This document shows, one piece after another, positions 9,901 to 13,599 of a stretch of DNA of 13,599 bases (the stretch's first letter is position 1; each line of letters begins with the position of its first letter). Origin of the DNA: Gracilaria caudata. Lineage: Eukaryota; Rhodophyta; Florideophyceae; Gracilariales; Gracilariaceae. Location of the stretch: positions 1-13,599 of the forward strand of contig JASCIV010000716.1 of NCBI GenBank assembly GCA_030374735.1, given 5' to 3'. Under the pieces are notes generated by a model. That model was not told where the DNA came from, did not search any database, and was given only the letters and a program-made list of their open reading frames with translations. The translations under genes and the position numbers were made by a program.

Positions 9901-9924
9901 ATATGTCACTGTGACATTGTCACA
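9901..9924. repeat. Two overlapping TGTCAC/GTGACA palindromes
   Basis: ATGTCAC-T-GTGACAT (9903-9917) overlaps TGTGACA-T-TGTCACA (9910-9924), giving three alternating TGTCAC/GTGACA sites in 24 bases. TGTCA/TGACA is the core recognised by TALE homeodomain proteins, so a binding-site cluster is conceivable. The palindromes are seen directly; the binding role is speculation. Confidence 0.55.
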
Positions 9925-10007
9925 TATGCATAATTTACGCGAAGAACCCTAAGGGTTGCGAGACTTTTAACGTAACGTGTGGCCAATCAAATTGATTTCC
10001 TTGCTGT

Positions 10008-10568
10008 ATGGACTCCCCATTGAGGCATTCTCCTATGGTTTTCACTGTCCACACCCGGAGGGTGTGTGCTGTTGTGAGTTGGAAGGGGCCTTTCATGAGG
10101 AACGAGTCGGCGGGCGAGGTTTCGTTGTATCTCGCTGGCATTCGTCCGGACCAGAGAGAACCGTATGTTGTGGACGATGAGGTGGGTCAAATAGATAGTA
10201 CGGTTCCATGCTGCACCTCGAGGCCAAGATCATGACTCAGTGGACTTAACACTTTCCGCTTCACCTCAAGTCCTGCCAAGAAGCATGATTGGCATATTGA
10301 AGGGATAAAGTCGGAACGAAGGCTGGGTCGTGGAATCATAGGACAAATAGAGAACCCTCTTGTTCTCATTGGTCGTGAGCATCAGTCTGGAGGCGGCGAA
10401 CCAATGCGAAGCCTAGTTGCGGTCACCGCAACGATGACGACCATAGCGAGGAAGTTCAATAGGACGAATATCCGCTGTGAAGTGGTGGAAACTTGGCCGA
10501 AATGGGGAACCCTGCAGGAAGATCCTACTGTACCATTGTGGAATCAAGATCTGACAATTTGTTTCTGA
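10008..10568 (+). other. Candidate exon pair or gene relic (10008-10162 and 10241-10568)
   Basis: One plus-strand frame stays open from 9996 to 10565 except for a single TGA at 10233-10235. That stop lies inside a candidate intron, 10163-10240, with donor GTATGT and acceptor ACTCAG. The intron is 78 nt, so it keeps the frame. Splicing gives about 160 residues from the ATG at 10008, with the segments VVSWKGPFMRNE, GEVSLYLAGIRP, LGRGIIGQIENPLVLIG and PTVPLWNQDLTI. The last loosely recalls the P-x-WN turn of C2 domains. A CCAAT (9983-9987) lies just upstream of the ATG. No family is recognised; this could be a real short gene, part of a larger one, a decayed copy or chance. Confidence 0.25.
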
Positions 10569-10853
10569 GGGGATCCTTTCTGTTGGCAATGACTTCTTGG
10601 ACAGGACTTTCCATGTGTCCAGAACGAAGCACACAGATCATCATGGAAATCAAAGCCCTAGCTGAACCTTTACTCGAAAGTGTGTGTGAGGAGTAAAACG
10701 TGACGGTAAGAGGATTAACCCTACCCTAGCAACTGCTACAGAAGGCAATGTCTTGGTCAACCTATGGGGAAGCACTGTTTTCAGTATCCTTTGATGGCAT
10801 TTCTACTACCAGTGGTCCGGATTCCCCGCCTTCGTAACTCACGGGTCTTGTAA

Positions 10854-11259
10854 CAATTAAGGTCTCTAACGGTGAAACCTCTAGAGCCACTCCCCGAGAG
10901 ACTCGAGAGTATGTACGATTCACTTTTAAGCTTGGGAGTTCAGAAATACGGGCAGAACGTTTTGGAACACAAATGTTACGGCCCTGAAAACCTGTTTAAC
11001 TCGATTGTCGAAATCGAAGGTTTCCATTAAATCCTTCACCATACATTGAACGCGGCCACTCTGTCTCATGTACTCCTTTGGAAAGGCAAAGATTGCTCCA
11101 TTGAAAATACTCAGATACAGATACGTATATTCTCACAGCCGTCCAATTGCACTTCAGGAAGAAGAATGGCGACAAGCTGTTGAACCGGATTCCAAGTACA
11201 AAAAAACCCTTCCTTCGCCACTTCGTCTCATCGTGTCTCTTGGAAATGCCGTCAGCTGA
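10854..11259 (+). pseudogene. Possible decayed patatin-like fragment
   Basis: Two open segments carry faint patatin resemblance in the right order. The frame from 10854 to 11030 has ERLESMYDSLLSLG, compare EQVEVLYRDMIGKI at about residues 510-523 of the intact phospholipase, then YGPENLFNSIVEIEG, compare YDTSVLESTLKQECG. The next frame ends at 11259 with PLRLIVSLGNAVS, compare PIELVVSLGNGLS of the intact protein, preceded by PIALQE, compare AVALHE. No DGGG loop or GxSxG elbow was found upstream, and the reading frame changes between the segments. Short matches like these can arise by chance, so this is only a lead. Confidence 0.2.
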
Positions 11260-11261
11260 AC

Positions 11262-11293
11262 AGTGAGATCGCGATCTAGTGAGTTCGCGATCT
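11262..11293. repeat. 16-bp tandem duplication containing a 12-bp palindrome
   Basis: AGTGAGATCGCGATCT (11262-11277) is followed directly by AGTGAGTTCGCGATCT (11278-11293), with one mismatch. The first unit contains the perfect 12-bp palindrome AGATCGCGATCT (11266-11277). It may be a paired binding site or a small slippage duplication. Confidence 0.75.
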
Positions 11294-11918
11294 AGACATA
11301 TTTCAAGACCCGACTTCTATTCGACGCCCTCACATCCAGAGGCTATGGGGTAAAGAATCGTTCTGCCACTGGGAGAGACTACGTTACAATGGGTTCCTCA
11401 TCGCCATCAGATATCCTCTTCGGCGCCGAAGAACGGAACTGCTAGTTTCGGTTATGACCCTAGAAGTAACGACATTTGTGTCATGGCCACTTCTCCCGCC
11501 TTGTATCACCTTATCACGATTTCAAAGGCTTGACATCGCTTGGCATCTTAGTTTAGCAGCGCACCATGCTTGAAAGGCGTCATTTCATTTTCGCTTCAAT
11601 CTCCACCGCCAGGTGCGCAACTTAGTTCTAGAGAGATTCTTAAGAAAAAAGATCATGATGGTTGCTCTTCACTAGGGTTTAGAGATTCCCCATCAGTCAA
11701 AGATTACTTTCTGAAACCTGAGACGCAGTCGTGATGGTCTACTTGAGTATCGTCTTATTTTTGTTGCTGTCGGTTTTGAACGAGAACATAAACGTAGGTT
11801 GTACTGGTTCTTATTAGGTTTTGTATTAATGACAGAAAGGAATGATCCGAGTGAACAAAGGAACAAGTCATCACTGTGTTCCGTCACATTTTGACTCAGT
11901 TTTTCAATGGTGAAAGCA
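11294..11918. other. Stretch with no recognisable feature
   Basis: I see no gene, repeat or RNA here. A minus-strand open frame of 106 codons (11693-12013) overlaps the right end but shows no motif and runs into the repeat cluster, so it is not called. Confidence 0.4.
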
Positions 11919-12154
11919 TTGAAGAACGCTTTCGAGGACGGCATCATTGGCTTGAACTGACAAAACGTGAAGCGGGAACGGTGTCTTCCATCAACATCCC
12001 CTGAATCAACCACCGAACGACCTTCTCAATAAGCTCGTGAGACGAAGGCCGCGCCTCCCAACAAAGATTGAGACATCGAACGGCCGTCGCGTATGCTACT
12101 TCATAATCAAATCACATTGTGGCCTTGAAGCTGGGCAAGCAAAACCTTCTATTG

Positions 12155-12192
<38 letters not shown>

Positions 12193-12630
12193 ATGGGTAC
12201 AGTAGTTCAATCACTACGTACCGCAGATGGTTTCTTGAAGAAACGCTCTCTCAAAAGGTATACCAACATTCTTCCGGTTCGCTTTCTAAAACCTGTGCAA
12301 CTGACAAACCTCGACGATCTTGAGGACGCGGTCCTCATTGGACACCTCTTCTTCTTTTTATGAGCACGTAAGCCTAATTACGACTTACTGCGGAGCGTCT
12401 TTGTCGAAAAACGCTCTCGCACTTGAAAGGCCAACACGTTTTCTGGCCACTTTCTAATCAAATCTGCCACAACTAAACCTCTACGTTTGCAAAGGGGAGG
12501 CAAGCACAAGCGCCTAGAATAGGTCCGCTTTGGGCATCTCAAAACGGAGTGCTCTACGCTATTGAGAACGCCAGGTCAGCAAGAACATGTCATTCGCTTC
12601 TCTTGGACACCTCAAAACCTAGTGATCGAC
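11919..12630. repeat. Cluster of diverged dispersed/tandem repeat copies
   Basis: Related segments recur with indels. TTGAAGAACGCTTTCGAGG near 11919 resembles the segments at 12234 and 12404. AAACGCTCTC at 12241 and 12409 starts two copies of about 110 and 130 nt, which also share CCAACA, CTTTCTAA, AAACCTC and GGTCC...TTGG.CA.CTC. TAATCAAATC occurs near 12104 and 12444. TTGG.CA.CTCAAAAC recurs near 12530 and 12603. The copies are too diverged to define exact ends. They look like remnants of one short repeat family, probably non-coding. Confidence 0.5.
12161..12190. repeat. (CT)15 microsatellite
   Basis: Thirty bases of perfect CT dinucleotide repeat, preceded by CTCTTT and followed by TTATGG. 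It lies inside the diverged repeat cluster. Confidence 0.97.
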
Positions 12631-12797
12631 ATAATTTAGTTCGCCTGGGCGGCATATTGCTCTAAAGCAATTTCGTTCCGTACAATCACAAGGGAAAATA
12701 GTTGCATGCATTCGGAGCAGCTTAGAGCGGCAACGCCCACGCACGGTAACTCTTTCTGTATTTTTACGGTCACCTCTGCACTGTGCAAAGAACCTTT
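12631..12797. other. Short unannotated stretch
   Basis: Nothing is recognised here. A minus-strand 66-codon frame (12636-12836) crosses it and the following hairpin, with no motif. Confidence 0.4.
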
Positions 12798-12839
12798 GGA
12801 ATGAACAGCATGGCCTTTTTCTGGAAGCCAGTTCATTCC
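12798..12839. repeat. Fold-back hairpin (9-bp plus 4-bp stem)
   Basis: GGAATGAAC (12798-12806) pairs perfectly with GTTCATTCC (12831-12839). Inside, TGGC (12811-12814) pairs with GCCA (12827-12830) after a four-base bulge (AGCA), leaving a 12-base loop. It may be a structured transcript element or the remnant of a small fold-back element. Confidence 0.6.
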
Positions 12840-13508
12840 TAGCTTCCCATTCGTAGTACGCCTTCCCTAATCTTAACTACATCTATTACAGACATATTGG
12901 GTTGCCCGAGATTCAAACAGGTACAGAAACATTTCTGAAACAGGCACAAGCAGGCCTGGGCACAAGGGACTTGGCACATTTCTTCGTTCGACATTTCACT
13001 AACCTGAAGCTTCATCTTGCTGCGGAACATGAAAAGATGAAGAATTTCCGCTTCCGCCATTGGAACTGCTTGGCAAGCATAAAGCAAACAGCTAGTAGTT
13101 TGGCGTCATCCTGTCACTGAAATGCTCACGCAAGGCCACGGGGGACCTTGGGACAGGGCAATGGCGTGATTAGAAAACCATATGAACGTGTTCAGTACGT
13201 CTCTCTCAGTGAGAGACTCTCAATGTTCCTTGATGTATGTTCTTTAGTAAAGAATTTTTACCCGCTTAGCAATTAAAGCCAAGGAGTATTCAAGAGAGAA
13301 AGCAAGAAGTTTACAGCTTTGAAACGAAGCTGCATCTGCTTTCAAAGGTTGGAGGTCAAAAAATTCGAAGCGACGAAGTGTGTTAAGCAGGTGAAAGTGG
13401 GTAGCTGTGCTACACACATCATGTGATGTTTGGTGTACGAAGGTAGAGTATGTGGAGTAGGCTGTCGTGGGCGTATGTATGTGTGACCACACGAAGGTAC
13501 ACCGTGTA
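12840..13508. other. Stretch without a gene, with one small palindrome
   Basis: No gene is supported; the open frames here are short and lack motifs. At 13199-13217, GTCTCTC and GAGAGAC form inverted arms around TCAGT, a small palindrome within CT/GA-rich sequence. Confidence 0.4.
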
Positions 13509-13528
13509 CTCTCTCTCTCTCTCTCTCT
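13509..13528. repeat. (CT)10 microsatellite
   Basis: Twenty bases of perfect CT repeat near the right edge. A CT-rich tract like this can mark a promoter or 5' UTR in plants and algae, but no gene follows within the window. Confidence 0.95.
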
Positions 13529-13599
13529 CATTTACGAAACGCACACGCCAATTCCGCGTTGCGCGTGGGTTGCTAACGACCCAACACCTATAACACTCC

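Noticed and set aside
11693..12013. 106-codon minus-strand frame
   Set aside because: It has no recognisable domain and overlaps the start of the repeat cluster, so chance is the simplest reading.
12037..12363. 108-codon plus-strand frame
   Set aside because: It reads through the (CT)15 tract, giving a Leu-Ser run, and covers the diverged repeats. No conserved motif is seen.
13244..13531. 95-codon minus-strand frame
   Set aside because: Its start is made of the (CT)10 repeat read as Arg-Glu repeats, with no motif downstream.

Overview
The window reads as nuclear DNA of a eukaryote. Two large plus-strand genes are each interrupted by one short spliceosomal intron (78 nt with GTACGT...GCAG, and 129 nt with GTAAGT...TGCAG), and removing each intron restores a conserved protein motif across the junction. 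The gene content is a plant-type GH35 beta-galactosidase, an iPLA2-gamma/PNPLA8-like patatin phospholipase and a small protein with a zinc-finger-like motif. Together with the sparse short introns and long non-coding stretches, this fits an alga. A red alga with compact genes in repeat-rich DNA is my best guess, but nothing in the sequence proves it.

Layout. 11-2296 (+): GH35 beta-galactosidase in two exons, apparently complete from the ATG, although the window edge leaves the true N-terminus open. 2297-3092: spacer. 3093-5618 (+): patatin-like phospholipase in two exons, with a long helical, alanine-rich N-terminal region. 5619-7095: spacer between convergent genes, holding short open segments in shifting frames. 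7096-7626 (-): 176-residue protein with an FLZ-like C-x2-C...CSxxCR motif, a basic tract and an acidic tract. A strong G-quadruplex-type sequence (7688-7713) lies just upstream of its start.

From about 7.9 kb to the end no confident gene is visible. This half holds palindromes (9679-9693, 9901-9924), a same-frame open stretch at 10008-10568 whose only stop falls inside a candidate 78-nt intron, faint patatin-like fragments at 10854-11259, a 16-bp tandem repeat with a 12-bp palindrome (11262-11293), a family of diverged repeats around a (CT)15 tract (about 11.92-12.63 kb), two hairpins (12798-12839, 13199-13217) and a (CT)10 tract (13509-13528).

The three genes look like independent single-gene transcription units. 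One acts on galactosides, one on membrane lipids, and one is probably a small nuclear or scaffold protein. Nothing ties them into a pathway. No tRNA, rRNA, CRISPR array or complete transposon was recognised.
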